DNA of 64,000 bases, taken from Eremophila alpestris peregrina (lineage: Eukaryota > Chordata > Aves > Passeriformes > Alaudidae). The notes under the pieces are model-generated. The model was not told the origin of the DNA, made no database searches, and saw nothing but the letters and a program-made list of their open reading frames with translations. A program made the position numbers and the translations under genes. Location: contig WMCF01000012.1 of the NCBI GenBank assembly GCA_009792885.1, positions 12,079,447 to 12,143,446 of the forward strand. The letters run 5' to 3'. Of this stretch, positions 36,533 to 50,056 are shown piece after piece (the stretch's first letter is position 1; every line of letters starts with the position of its first letter).

Positions 36533-39159
36533 CTTTCTATTACTATGAAGACCCATGAAAAACTGGCATGACTTTTCCTTCTGTTTTCTAGTTCTTGTAG
36601 AACTATGTGTGCTATGGGCTCTAGAATAAGAATACCTACCTCCTTCCCATGATAGACACACTGGGCAACAGCAGCTCTGTAAGTCCCAATGTTCCATTTG
36701 CATCAGTGGCCAATACAAGACTCACACTTAGATGAAGAAAAATGAGGAAACAAAAGGGGAGAATTTCTTTTTCTTTCTTCTTTCTTTCCTGAATGCTGTA
36801 CTACAAACTCCAGCTCTGAAAGAATTGAAGTTAATCCCAGAAGTCCCTAACAGATTGTTATATGTTTATGTGTCTTCTCATTTAGTCAGTATATTCATCT
36901 GTTTTAAAGACAAAATATTCTCATACCTGGAAGTGAAATGAACTCTCCAAAGTCTAGTTCAGGGTGGAGCTGCAAAGATGAAGCTGAACATAAAAGTTTT
37001 ACAGTAAATTTGCTTCCCCTATTTAGTTTTCATACATTACCACAAAATACTAATTCTAATATATGCTGAGAATAAAATAAAATGCTACACAATGGGTTGT
37101 TTAGTTATTAACTTCCATGTTTCTTAATTCATTTGTAACAACTGTCTTCTGCTCCTTGTTCTAATAAGTAGCATTTATTTTTGGTAAGCAACTATTAGAC
37201 CAAATTTTTGTATCACTTGTGCAAAGAGAACTGAAAATAATAATCTGAAAAATTCAACACAGTGAATTAATTTTTCTTCTCAACATTTCAAGACCAACAA
37301 AGATAAAAAGTGATCTCATAAAAAGTTTGATCCAAAACCAAAATAGAAAATAAAAACCAAAACCCTACAAGCTAGCATTTTGTTAAAACAGGAAGCTTGG
37401 GAAAATGAGATGCTTGTGCAATTCTGTGCATTACAATAGCAACTCCCTGTTGTAGTTTTATGCTGCTGCAGTGCCCTCTGTCTTTTAATGTACCTATATA
37501 CACTTAATTATCCCATGATGTACAGTGTTTTTGTTTATTTAGAATCAGGGAAACTTTAACTAATATTCTTGCTCTTCAAGGTGAACTCTTTTTCAAATAA
37601 ATAATAATTTATTAACTCTTCCCATAAACTGGGATTTATTTCCATCTTATATAAATTCATGAAGTGTTTAAGCCATTTTTTTCCATAAGCCTACTGGTTG
37701 AATTCTAATATTCATACTATCATAACTTAAATATGTCCAGTTCAGTAACAGGGAAAAGTTGAGAAAAATACGGACTAAAAAAGCAATTTCACTGACAGTG
37801 TTAATTAAAAACTATCAGATGATTTATTAATATAATTAAGTTATAGGTTAGTTGAGAAGTACAACAATGTTCAGAAGTGTTATTACACTAATTATCACTT
37901 AATAATTAATACTGTTACTGTTACATCCAGAGAGCTTTATGTGCTTTAATATACTTCAGAGAAATTCCTACCCTATTTGTTCATATCACATACAATATTC
38001 TGAGAATTTGAAATTCTACTTTCAGACATCCCATCTGTAAGACCTTAACAGTATAATTATTGAAAATAGAGAGCACCAGGATATATAAATTATTTGAGGC
38101 AAAAACCTGTTTTCAATGGAGAAGAGGGTCCCCTGCTATATATGGAAAGGAAAAGGTTAGAAAAGGCAGTGCTGAAAATACCTTAAAATGGCAACATTCT
38201 AAAAATACCTATGCACTTTGCTTTTCCATAAACTGTGAGCTTTGAATTCTCTTGTAAAAACATATGTTCCACTTTTGCTTGAGAAGACTCTGTTAGTGTG
38301 TCAAAATTCTGCATTCTGTTTTGTATAAGCCCTGTGCTTTTGTATGTAACACATACAGGTGATATACACAACATGCCACCAGTTATTATGCTCCTTTTTT
38401 ATGGGAATTCATTCTTTTTTTCCTCCACCCTTTTCTCTCTCCCATTTCCTCAGTATTACAGTTTCACCCAAGAGAGCTCTAAATGATGCATGGCTAGAAC
38501 AAAGGCAAGGGAATCTAGGGCAGTGCTGTAAGACCAGACAGCCGTAGATTCTGCTGTAGCATGTAACAATGCAGAGCATTAAGCATTTACACATCTGTTT
38601 CTTATCAGAATTGCTTATCCTGTAATTAAAAAAAAAAAATAATTCTTTTGATTTTACCGTAGCATGCAACTGTGTCTAGCTGGGAAAAAAATGCAAAAGT
38701 AGTATTTCCAAAACCAGAAAAGCTTTTTGCTGCAGAGATGTACGTGCATATGTCAAAAAAAGAAAAAAAAAAAAAAAGGGTAGATGCTGCTGACAAATAT
38801 CTCTTGTTTCTCATTCCTTCTCAATGTCCAGAATCTGTTTATACAGGATTGTTTGGAAGAATCACACAGGCAGAGGAAAATAGCATAAAATTTGAGAGGT
38901 TCTATAGCCAAGATTAAGCAACTACCTAAATTTCCTTTTTCCTGAAGCATTTATTTTTATTACTATCAAAGAATTCTCATTGTGCAATATGCTAAACATT
39001 ATGAAAACTTCTTGCTGGCTGAGTGGTTCATCAATTTTTCCAATAGTTCTTTAAAAAATAAGGTGACGAGTGAAAATCTGCAAACTAGTATATGTGAAAG
39101 TTCAACGTATCAAAATGCCTTGTGACAACATCTTTTCAGTTTATACTGTCCCAGCATAA
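36533..39159. other. Non-genic unique sequence
   Basis: Contains one strand-asymmetric A/C stretch at about 37331-37368 and A-rich runs at about 38629-38640 and 38756-38777. No gene is recognised. Confidence 0.5.
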
Positions 39160-39580
39160 CTAACAAGATAAATAAAGCTGCACTAGACCACCTATTTGGG
39201 TTGGCAAGTTCCCACAAGCATGGCAGAAGAGGTGGTAACAGGGATTTGTTACATGGTTCACTGCCACCTGTGCGATAGTAGTGAAGCGATGGTACCACTC
39301 CCCACAGTGCAGGGTTGTGCTGACACACACAGCTAGTTACCCTGGAGGAGATGGAATTTGTCTGACAGGGAGTCCAGGGTGCTTTCATGTCAACTCTGAA
39401 TGTGGGGATTCTGGTGTGCAGCACCCTTCCTGAACTGCAGTCCCTGAGTCCCTCTCTGGGCCTCTTTCTACGTGGTGGGAAGGGAATGTGTGCCACAAAC
39501 GGATGGCACACACCAGGATGTTCCAGTAACAGATAGGAACAGATCTCCCTGGCACTCACAGTCTAGGCTCAATGCTTACT
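39160..39580. other. G+C-richer patch with a 149-codon open frame, unidentified
   Basis: This stretch is visibly richer in G+C than its surroundings. It carries an uninterrupted minus-strand frame from 39559 to 39110, the longest stop-free frame here outside simple repeats and gap-spanning frames. The translation shows no domain I recognise; a hydrophobic stretch near its C-terminus (ALFILLVMLG) is the only visible feature. An AATAAA near 39169 and a TATAAA-like sequence on the minus strand would also fit an old LTR or retroposon fragment. I cannot decide between these and chance. Confidence 0.3.
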
Positions 39581-40113
39581 TCCTTCCCAGTGCTCTACAA
39601 ATTAAGTCTTAATCTGTGCCATGGAAGTAAAAATTGTATTACTGTGAAATGAACTCCCTTCTGGATGCGGTGTTTAGATTCCCTCTGATTCCAACACCTC
39701 CAGGTGTATTATAGAGCAAAACAGGCCGGTACAATGAGAATGTTTTCCAGATCCACCATAGCTTAGGGAAATTGATTTAAGTCCCTTCATTCAATTCAAA
39801 GTGTTAGTCTAAAATCCTAGGAAGCAAAACAAAATCAATATAGCCATTTTAGAAGCTGCCAGTGCTGTCACCTGAATGCAGGGATATTAGTCTACGTGGT
39901 CAGCAGTTATTGATGTATGTGTAAAGATCATTAATATGATGCAGTTCCTTTATCCTTACCAGTATTTTAAAATTTCAAGAGGTATATAAGATTTTATTTC
40001 CCTTTGTGTATGAAAAGATGTCAGGTCAAAAGGGTTATGCTGAACAGTCCATTTTGAAGTTACACCTAAAATATTATCCAGTGCCTAGATTTTCTTCCTG
40101 GATAGGGTCTCCA

Positions 40114-40194
40114 GAAAGAAAAAACCAAAACAAAGCAATAAAAGCTATAACCAGAAAACAAACAAAGAAACAAACAACAACAAAAAAAAAAACC
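40114..40194. repeat. A/C-rich low-complexity tract
   Basis: AAAC, CAA and poly-A units with few G or T. The plus and minus frames over it are artefacts. Confidence 0.85.
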
Positions 40195-40675
40195 TTAAAG
40201 GTGTGGCAAAATGTCTCTGGACTATGCAGAATATGCATATGTATTGACAACTTTGCTGCTGAAATATGTTGATACATTTATTAGCTATAACCAAAGAAAA
40301 TCCCAACTGCACCAAAATAGAATAAATCCACTTGCTTAAAATAAAGTTTGTTTAGAGCAAAGCTTGCTGCAATGTCTCTTAAACAAAATCAGTGCAACTT
40401 CACTGACTGTAGTTGAGTTGTTCCCTCATCCCGATACATTAATAGAAAAACAGCCCAAGTATGCCTGACAAAAAAATAAATATTCAAAGACATTAATGTT
40501 TTTCTTACAGTATGTGCTGATATACCCTTTAAAGGAAGGCCTTTTTTTCCCTCTAGTGAAAAGATTATTCCACTCCACTTAACATAAATGTGAAAAAATC
40601 CTCCTTATTACTAGTCAAAATGAAATTTACTTGAAAATTATACCAGACTTTCTTTTATTAAATTAAATGCATATG

Positions 40676-40719
40676 GTTTTTGTTGTTGTTTCTGTTTGTT
40701 TGTTTGTTTTTATTTTTTT
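40676..40719. repeat. T/G-only low-complexity tract
   Basis: TTG and TTTG units followed by T runs. Confidence 0.85.
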
Positions 40720-41110
40720 ATTATAAAGCTCTTTTAGAAGTGTTGGAGTTTTATCTCACAAAAAGTCCCTGGTTAACCCTCTGGTTTCCTTTGATACTAT
40801 AAGGAAAAAGAATGTATTTTTAATATGATGCAGTGAATGGTCAAATATCTGCATTTAAATGGAGTATCTTTAAAGCTGTTTATAAAAAAGAGCTAAAGGG
40901 TTCTGGCTTCCTTGAGTGCCAAGAAATAGAGGTTGTTTATTTTATAGCGCTCATTTTTGCTACTGCTCTTGGATATGAGACAAGAAAGTTAAAAATTAGA
41001 ACTGCACAGGAAGGAAAGCTCAGAAGCACATAAATACCAGCTTAAAATGAGTTATCTGAAAGTCTCATCAAAGGTCTCAGAGTGTTACTGCCTGTTCAAA
41101 ATTTTATAAC

Positions 41111-41170
41111 TACAACCAAAAAAACCCAAAATCAAATCAAACAAACCAACCAACCAACCAAACAAACAAA
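41111..41170. repeat. A/C-rich tract with AACC tetramers
   Basis: Starts as mixed AAAC/AAACCC and contains four or five AACC units at about 41142-41160, followed by AAAC units. Confidence 0.88.
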
Positions 41171-42438
41171 TGAGCAAATTAAAAGCAACAAACAACGAAC
41201 AATCTTAGAAAACCTGAACAGAATTAGCTTGTTTTGCATAATGTCACATGTTTCCATTTTGCTAATTCAATTAACTTTTTATCACTTGTGACCTTTTTTT
41301 GGTCTGAGTAATTTCTGTAAACACAGAGCACTAAAGTCTCATTTGATGGAGCTGCAATCAATGAGAGATAACATAGTAAGGAAATCCACAACTCCTTAAG
41401 TTCTCATTAAATTATGTTAATATAATGAAACCAGAAAGTATCCTTAAATATGTAATTTCACACAGAATGAATCCTGACTGGACTGAGGCCAGCCACCTTG
41501 CAGACATTGCCAAAGTGTACAGGGCATCTAACATGGTAACACTCTTGCTATTCACCAGTAGGTAATGTGAATATGAAGACTGGTATAATAATGGGCTGAG
41601 AACAGTAAAATGCTGGACTCAAAAAGACAAATACGTAGAAGAAACTGAGTCTTTCATGTCCTTTAAGGAAAGTCTCAGTGATACAGTAAAGAAGATGAAT
41701 GAAATAGCAGATATCAGTAGAAAGTCTGACATGGCCAAAGTGAGAAGGAAGGAATGGGATTTCAGTTGCTGATTTATTTTTTATCTGTTGTACATAAGGA
41801 TGATACCATCAGTATGCAGAGGCCATATGACAACGAGGTCTTGAACACCAACTAGTTTTGGATTTCCCTATTTCAGAAATAGAAGTTTCAATCTAAGTAT
41901 TTTGTAAATAAATTTATTTTAATCTATCAGAGAAGTATTATGAAGGTCAGATGCTTGGAATAAGGAAACAGAAAAGATATATCAGAGGAATTTCATCTCC
42001 TGTTATTAAATGCTATGTTTTCACTTTGTTCATCCAGTGATGTTTCATTTTAATTTTTTTTTTTTAATTTGGTAGCTGAAAGAGTAACAAGCAATGAGTT
42101 TAAAATATGCTGGTTTCTTCTCATTCTGTCAAAGACATATCAAATAATCTAGAAAAAGTTTTCAGTTTATCCAACACAAAAAAGAGGTGAAATTATCATA
42201 CAGTTTTACTCTTCTGGAATTCAAATTCAAATTCCATTCTCACACCAGGCTGGATGTTGAACCTGGTAAGTGTTAAAATTGGACAATAATTAATACAAGT
42301 GTATTTAAGAAATTATCTTCTACTAGCAATTGACAAGAGCTCAGTATATGAAATTCACTCCCAATAAAGCTATTGGAATGAAGGCAGTAAAGTCTTTTGT
42401 GAAATAAATTGAAATATGCTGCAGTGATCTGTTCCATC
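41171..42438. other. Non-genic unique sequence
   Basis: No gene, RNA or named repeat is recognised apart from a T run at about 42055-42065. Confidence 0.5.
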
Positions 42439-42489
42439 TGGTTTTTGTTTGGTTGCTGGTTTTTTTTTGTTGTTGTTGTTGTTGTTTTT
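42439..42489. repeat. T/G-only tract with GTT trinucleotides
   Basis: GGTTTTTGTTTGG-like start, a T run, then about six GTT units. Confidence 0.88.
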
Positions 42490-42789
42490 CTCCTCAAAAC
42501 CTTTCCCTTTCCTTTTTCCAACAAATATAATTGCTACACTCCTTGAGGGAAGCGTAGTTTGAGTCAAGGTCATATACTTCAAGGAGGAAATGAAGAAGAG
42601 ACAAAGGTGTGGGGAACTTCATGTGTCAGTAAGGTCAGACCATTTATGGAAGCACAGGGGCATAAGCAATTGCAGAAGAGCTGACACACCATTGCACTTC
42701 CAGGAGAAATTCACCTGGGACCTGACGCCACATTCTTACTTTGTTCTTCCATGTGATTGTCATAGTCTTAACTTTCATCATCTAGATTA

Positions 42790-42930
42790 ACTTCTTTGAT
42801 TTTAAAGATTACAGAAATTTTAGCAAGGCTATATAGACTTCTTTGATCTTAAAGAGTATAGGAATTTTTAAAAGGTCTATGTAGACTTTGATTTGAAAAT
42901 GTATAGGAATTTTAAAAAGGTCTGTCTCCG
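42790..42930. repeat. Three-copy 46-48-bp degenerate tandem repeat
   Basis: Successive copies start at about 42790, 42837 and 42885. Each contains CTTTGATTT/CTTAAA, then ATAGGAATTTT-like and AAGGTCTATGTAG-like segments. Copies two and three are closest to each other (both carry GTATAGGAATTTT); copy one is more diverged. A weaker partial fourth copy may follow at 42931-42955. It is not a known transposon as far as I can tell. Confidence 0.72.
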
Positions 42931-42955
42931 TACTTTAACTTAAAAAACTTTCAGT

Positions 42956-45210
42956 TTCTCTACTTCCTTAAATCATTTGTTAATGGTCTACAGAGATTGT
43001 ATTTATGCTGATATTTATTCACCAGCTTTCGAATGCCTTTCCCAATTGCCATGTTTATTTCATCAGTAAAACTAAATGTATTGCATGCTTTTAAGTTACA
43101 CTATAGCTGCTATTTCCACATCACTCTGTTGTTGCAAAACATTAATTCTAAAACAATCTATTTTGCTTTCACTAGATCCTGCTGGCTCCTATCTGTGCCA
43201 AAGCGCCATAATTTTCTCCTCTATCCCTTGTTACATCCCTTTATACATAGTACAAATACAGAACTGTGAATTTTATTTGTAAGTTTCTAATTATTCATGT
43301 ATCTTCTCCCACATGAGCCCATGTATTGTCCTGTAGGTTCTGAAGCATTAATTGAGTCAATTTTAGTGAGTTTCTGCTTGTTCCTTTATTCTGTGATATG
43401 ACTCACCAAAAAAGAGGAATAAGGAGCAGAGGTTTCACCAAAGACAAATCTGGACAGTTGTGAACTAAAAATACAAAGTCCTTTAAGACACCTAGGCCTA
43501 TTATTAGTAACAGGAGCACATATAGCTACTAATTACAAACAGATGGTTTTCTCTTCACCATGACAGACAAACAATGAATTACAGCAGTATTTGAAGTCCA
43601 AACAAGTCCAATACAGCTGTAAAACACTGTTGTGACTCTGTTCTTAGGTCTCTGTTTTCTCGTATGGATCTTATTGCTTTAGTTACCCACTAAAAAAGAA
43701 AAACCAGCACAATTGAGTCACTTGACTTCAGCTAACAGAGCACTGTTGCTTTCTTGCTCACAATTTATCTGCTCCCCCGAAGCAATTTTCATTACATAAC
43801 TTCAAAATGCCCCAGGATATTTCCATGGGGTCTTGGCGAGAAATTCTACAGTATTATCAGTTTTATTTTACAGATCTGTATGGAGTATGACCAAGAAGAC
43901 TAATGATTTTAGCAAGCCAGATCCCAAGACTGTTCTTCCCTCAGAATAGGCCCTGGGCCAGACTCTGACTGGCATTGCTACCAAAGAAGAGGAAAAGATC
44001 GTAATGGTATTCTCTTCCTACACTGTCCCTCCCACGAGGATCAGACAGAATTGCAGATCCTGTGCTAGGCAAGATCTGGAGCTTGAGCTCAATTCTACAG
44101 GAGCTAGTATGGGAAGTTAATTTTAGAAGGAAACAAAACCAGGGCATTACCCTTAAGTTCATTCACTTTATACTTGGTCCATTTAGGTTGCAAATTCAGC
44201 AGGAAAAAATGTCATTCTATATATGCATCTACAGTGTTCACTCCAACAGGGCACTGGTCCCTGTGACAGCCCTTAGCAGTCACATGGTCCCCACCTAAAT
44301 GACCCCTTGTATTCCTCCTTGCTGTTGTCTAGTCACAATTCTTACCTGTCTATACAACAGCCTTGAGAGTGGAGCATTTTCTTATTTTAGTGCATGGAGG
44401 GATGTAATCCTGAAGTGATTTTGTGAAAAATGATGAATGTTCTGCAAATGCAGAAAAGTACTGCTTCCTGTGAGTGCAGGCAGAAGAGGAAAATTACCTA
44501 TGGGTACAATGAATTCTGCTACTATTTGTGGGTTCAGCCAGAAGCAAGCAGTCTATTACCATACTGATGGAGTCACCAGACTTTTAGAAAAAATACTAAG
44601 GAAAATTGTTGAGCATAAATGGTCAACTCTAGAATTCCCTGTCTTGGATTTCTGGGTGTATTTTAGGAGGAGGTGGATAGGTTTTCTTAATAGGGGGTTG
44701 TCTTGGTTTGGCGCTTTTTCAATTATCATTATTGTTTAATTCTTCATATAGTGCAAATTAACATAAAAATTAAAGAAATTATCCAGCTGAGTATTCCAGT
44801 ATTCTTCCATGTAATTAGTCTATTTACTTCTCTGCTCAGGGGCAAATGAAAGATACAATCACAGAACTGTATTCTGTCTCCATTACAAAAATATCTGGCA
44901 TAGAAACATTGATGCAGGATAAACAGATGGAAAATGTTATTCATCTAGCATCTCCTGTCACTGGAAGCTAGAATGCCTGACTCTCACAAATAGCTTCTTT
45001 AAGGGAGCAAAGCTTCATGCAGATCCTAGAGGAACATCCAGGAAAGGGTATGAATTAATGAGCTAAAGGTATCCCAATCCCAGTAGGAAAAAAGACAAAA
45101 TTCTTAGATTACTTTCTGGGAACAAAAAATAATAGCAATACCACATACACAAATTTTCAGGTGTGCAGTAGAAGAAAAAATCTCTTGACTTAGCCAGAAA
45201 CTTCCAGGTT
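42956..45210. other. Non-genic unique sequence
   Basis: No coding or RNA feature is recognised. The 100-codon frame at 44437-44739 on the plus strand has no recognisable domain. Confidence 0.5.
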
Positions 45211-45309
45211 GTGTGGTTGGTTTTTTTTTTGTTTGTTTGTTTGTTTGTTCAGGTTTTTTTTTGGTTTTGGGGGGCAGTTTGTTTGTTTTGTTTTGTTTTG
45301 TTTTTATTT
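45211..45309. repeat. T/G-rich low-complexity tract
   Basis: T run, GTTT tetramers, a GGTTTTGGGGGG segment, then GTTTT pentamers. Frames over it are Phe/Val/Cys-rich artefacts. Confidence 0.9.
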
Positions 45310-45598
45310 CAGTACTCTCTCTCTGTCTTTTCTCAATTTTCTACTTTCCTCTGGCTTTTTATTGTTAAAAATAGAAACAAGTTCCTTATCTCCAGTGCTA
45401 TCTCCAGAAGAGAGCTGACTGCAGGTTTCTGGGACATGATTCCAGGACAATGAAAAGAGAAACTCACTGAGAAGACTTTTCCTTTTTTTTTTAATAAACA
45501 AAATTGGTTTCCAAACATTTTTGTTTGACTCTGCTGGAACACTAGTGTTACAGAATTTGAAGGAGAAATCAATTTTCCTATTTTCTGAAGTGACTATT

Positions 45599-45873
45599 NN
45601 NNNNNNNNNNNNNNNNNNNNNNNNNNNNNNNNNNNNNNNNNNNNNNNNNNNNNNNNNNNNNNNNNNNNNNNNNNNNNNNNNNNNNNNNNNNNNNNNNNNN
45701 NNNNNNNNNNNNNNNNNNNNNNNNNNNNNNNNNNNNNNNNNNNNNNNNNNNNNNNNNNNNNNNNNNNNNNNNNNNNNNNNNNNNNNNNNNNNNNNNNNNN
45801 NNNNNNNNNNNNNNNNNNNNNNNNNNNNNNNNNNNNNNNNNNNNNNNNNNNNNNNNNNNNNNNNNNNNNNNNN
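45599..45873. other. Assembly gap (275 N)
   Basis: The gap is unsequenced. Its right edge is a TTCTCC array, so it most likely hides more of that array. The left edge (ending GAAGTGACTATT) is ordinary unique sequence. Confidence 0.98.
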
Positions 45874-45968
45874 TCCTTCTCCTTCTCCTTCTCCTTCTCC
45901 TTCTCCTTCTCCTTCTCCTTCTCCTTCTCCTTCTCCTTCTCCTTCTCCTTCTCCTTCTCCTTCTCCTT
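45874..45968. repeat. TTCTCC hexamer array abutting the gap
   Basis: About 15-16 perfect TTCTCC units, a pure polypyrimidine strand. The translated Pro-Ser or poly-Arg frames are artefacts. Confidence 0.95.
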
Positions 45969-46578
45969 TTCTGCTTATGACATGTTTGAAATATATAAAT
46001 TCTGAAGCAAATAAAGATCAACACTTTTTCCTTTCTAACACAAATATCTCTTGACTTAATTTACTATTACTAGCATTTTTAAGTATTTGAACTTTAAATT
46101 CTTCTACAGACACAATCCTACTCCCCAGCGAAATGGGATAGAAGATTTTAACTGTCACTGCTCTCACAGAAGATAGAGTATCATTCACTTATAATCACAG
46201 TAAAAAAAAAAGAGTATCTGAGCTGCCTTGTTTAGTCAGTACCTTGAAGATTGTGCGAGGTCTATTCGTGCAGATAGATTAACAGTTTTTCCAACATTTA
46301 TTAAAGTGTTCCCCTCTTTTGATATTGGCAAGAGATAATTACTGCACCTTTAACCACGACCATTTGCATTGCAAAGTAGGAAAGAAGCTTGTCTGAATAA
46401 TATCTTTTAAGTCCTTGATTTAGTTCTGCATAAACTGATTTTTATACAGAGAACACAAATTGTAGCCACTTCATCAATGCCTCATTTTTCTCTTAACAAT
46501 GAACCAGCAGTGATTAATTTCTGAAGACCAGTAAACAAAAACATAGCCTTGAAAGTGATTAAAGCTTAGATGTAAAAT

Positions 46579-46592
46579 ATGTGCATGCACAT
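46579..46592. repeat. 14-bp perfect palindrome
   Basis: ATGTGCATGCACAT reads identically on both strands. Function unknown; chance is plausible. Confidence 0.75.
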
Positions 46593-48228
46593 ACTAACAA
46601 ATGACTGTTATTATAAAGTCAAGCACTGCTTCAAAAAGAACATTCAAATGGAAGGGAGTATGCAACAATAGCAGAAACTGTGCTGTGCCAAAGCGGTTCT
46701 TAGGGATTGTCATTAATGCCAAGTACACATGAGTATGGTTTATTGAGAAGTGAAAATCTTTTTTGGAGTGATATTGAGAGGTAACTACAAGAATAAATTG
46801 ATTCCTGATGAATTTGGTGCAACTTTGCAATCCCATACATGAGTGTTGCATGTGTTTTTGTACTTGGGTTCCACTCAAGTAAATACATTAGCCCATGTAA
46901 CCACAATGACCATTGCTTTAGTAAACTGCAATCCTAAAAAGACAGGTCTTGCAAGGCTTTGTGTACTTCTTGACTCCCAATCTGAACCATATATTTTGAA
47001 GCATAGTATTGTCAATTTCAATAGTATCAGTGGTATTTGATATAATTTTATGATTGAAATAATAAAAATATTTTTAAAAATATATGAAATAGCTTCTATA
47101 CTATTTCACATCTAATTTTTCAGTATTGAGCCAAAACTAAATAAGATGTAGTGATTGTGAACACAACATCCCGTTTGATTTTATACTGCCATGAACAATT
47201 TGGAGTTGAAGGATTGGGAGCCTGAAGAGTATGAAGATACACAGAGAAAAGAATGCTGAAGACACTTAAGAAGAAATACTTGAGCCCCAATGGCAGTATT
47301 CTGTAAAAGCACAAGTTGTTCTGAGAGAGATAATGAAGTGTAAAAACAGCCTACTTCAAAAAACATAGAGCTTTTGGTATCTTTTGTCATTTGAAAAGAC
47401 CACTTGGTCTTAACAAGTTCATGTATAGATTCAATAAAGTGTTCCTATTCAAAATTAATAGGATTTAGCAAATTGTGAATTCAACAAATCTAGCTAAAAA
47501 AGAAGAGTTCTTTTGATTTTTGCTACCAGTGATCTACACTGTCATATAAAACAAGTGAAGGATATATAAGAAAAATATTGCTTAAACAAGTCAATGAAGA
47601 CAAGCAGGCAGCAATAAGGAAAAAGATTCCAACTCTTATTACAATAATTCCATATTTTGTTTTCTGGTTTGCTTGATTAGACAGTTTTGACATTGAAAAT
47701 TTAGGTGTTTATTTTTTAACTGTCAGGCTTGTTATTTTAAAATTTGCTCAGCAATAATATTAAGCAGGAGGTATTTTCTAGTGATGTGTGTGTAAAAATA
47801 TGGAATTTGATGTAAAATAAAATAAAAATCCCCAGTAAAATACTATAGCTTTTGGGCTTTCATTCCCATTTTTTTCTTTCCAATTATTTTCATCATTAAA
47901 AAAACATGACTATTTGAGAATGTCTCTCAAATTTTGGACGTTTGCACATGATTTAGAATATTTTTCTGAATCTTGCCATTCAGGCAGTTATTCAACTGAA
48001 GAGGCATGCTTTATATATATACCTATATATCTATAAAAATCAGTATCAGAGACCAAAAGGAGAGTCATTTTTAGAACAGATCAAGAGAAAAGGCAATAAT
48101 AGGAAGACTTTGAAGTATTTGATGACCTTTGCTGGAAAAAAAAAAGAAAGGAATTAAAATTACTACTTTAATCAAAATGATCTACCCAGACCTCTAATTT
48201 TCTGTGAGATATATACATATATAAAAGT

Positions 48229-48280
48229 TGGGGGCTTTTTGTTTGGGTTTTTTTTGTTGGTTTTTTTTTTTTTTTCATTT
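48229..48280. repeat. T/G-rich low-complexity tract
   Basis: GGGGG, GTTTGGG and long T runs, with almost no A or C on the plus strand. Confidence 0.85.
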
Positions 48281-50033
48281 TGAGAGTCTTGTTGCTTTCC
48301 AGTGACATGTTCTAACTAGCAAGCAGTGATTAAATTAAATTAATACATGATGGAACACCAAAACTACTGTGCATTATTCCTAAGCTTCATGCAGAAGAAT
48401 AAGTCTCCAATTACGTGTGCAACTATGTCGCTCAGAATTTTTAGAATTGTAAGATCTCAGAGAGCATTCACAGTACTTAGCAACACAGCTGCTCAGGCAC
48501 AATACACCCACTCACATATTCTACAGAAGGCATTTATTTTTTTATTTCCCCCCCTCCCAAATTGCCCTCTTTAATTTGTTCTAGGAAGTAATTAGTTTCA
48601 ATTAGTCATCATGAGACTTGTTACCATAGTTTAAGTCAAAAACTAAAAACTCCAAAACCATAAGGATTGTATAGAAATTAATCATTGAATATTTTGTATC
48701 AGTTCCAGTGTAATAGGGTTGAACATTCTGGGTTGAAATACAGAAACTGAGATTTGGCTTTCTTGTAGAAGTGCATTGCTTGAACATCAGGCAGGCTATT
48801 ACTTTTTTCCATTGGGAATGAATTGTTTTCTCTACTCAAAGATTCAATAAAGAAATCCCTCAGGCTGTCTGTGACATGCTTGCAAGGAACTATGAGCTGT
48901 ATCGGAAATTAAAAAAAATAATTTGGAAGTGCCACAAATTCAGGAGTATTCTGTGTAAGGTAGTATTTAATTCATTTAACAATGTAAAGGATGCTTCCCT
49001 CACAAGGTTCATCCAATTTAGAGGTTAAAGTGTAGTCTGCCATGCCCCTTGTAAGAGATGTGGGCCATCCTGCTTGTGAATTCTTGTCTTCACTGACACT
49101 GTCATATAGGTTTTGCCTTTTGGCCAATCTTCAATATTTCTACATTCTTACAGGTTTCTCAGAGGACTGGTTTGCAGTATTATGACTCCTGCATCCTTAC
49201 ATTCTTCCAGAGTATTCTGAGACTATTTTCATTTTGTACATACAGGAGGAATAAGTTAATAAACCTAAATTTTCTCAATTACTTTTGGTCATGCAGGAAT
49301 TACTTTACATATGAATTCCTGAAAGCCCTTATGCCACAGAAAAAATATCCTAACAGCTATTGCAGAAAGGAGCAAAGTCTGACCAAATCCCAGCTTTGAG
49401 CTACAATTTCTATCTCTGCAGATAGAAAATGCAAGCACATTGCCTCGATTTTACTTCAGGGTTTATCATCAAAGAATCTGTGAAAGCAACTCGAAGCTCC
49501 AAGACAAATGTCCTTTCCATAATAGATTTGATTTGTGTACCCACAAATCTCCCTGTTGTTGGAAAACCACAAACGTTTCTCAGGAAAAGACAGTAAAATC
49601 ACTCTGCATGTTCCATCTGCAAATGGTGATCCATCTCACTAGCAGGATTGCACAGTAATGTTCAGTCTGCACCCTAATGAGTCCCAGATCAATGGCTGTG
49701 ACATCCCTGTTTCAATATTGGTGAGTTTGACCCTGGAACTGCTGCTTATTTACACTGTCTTAAGTGATGCCACTGTCATAGGACTGGCAACAATCAATAT
49801 TTCATCAGCAAAACCTTTGGCTTTTTCTGACTGGTCAGGAAACCCAAGGGTTTGTGTATTGAAAATACATTTTTTAGAATTATCTTTATGATTTGGCACC
49901 TTGAATTTTGATCTACACAACATAATTTCAACTGTCCAGAGCCTAATCTACAGGAGTTATGAGCAAATATTGCAAAATATGAAGAACCAGAGTTATCTAA
50001 GGCATCTCATGTTGAAAGCATAAAGTGAAACAT

Positions 50034-50056
50034 AAATAGATAAATAAATAAATAAA
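50034..50056. repeat. AAAT tetramer microsatellite
   Basis: About five AAAT/GATA-like units. Confidence 0.85.

Noticed and set aside
45521..46054. Long frames across gap 2 with Pro-Ser or poly-Arg runs
   Set aside because: They span Ns and a hexamer array, whose period of six keeps the frame open artificially.
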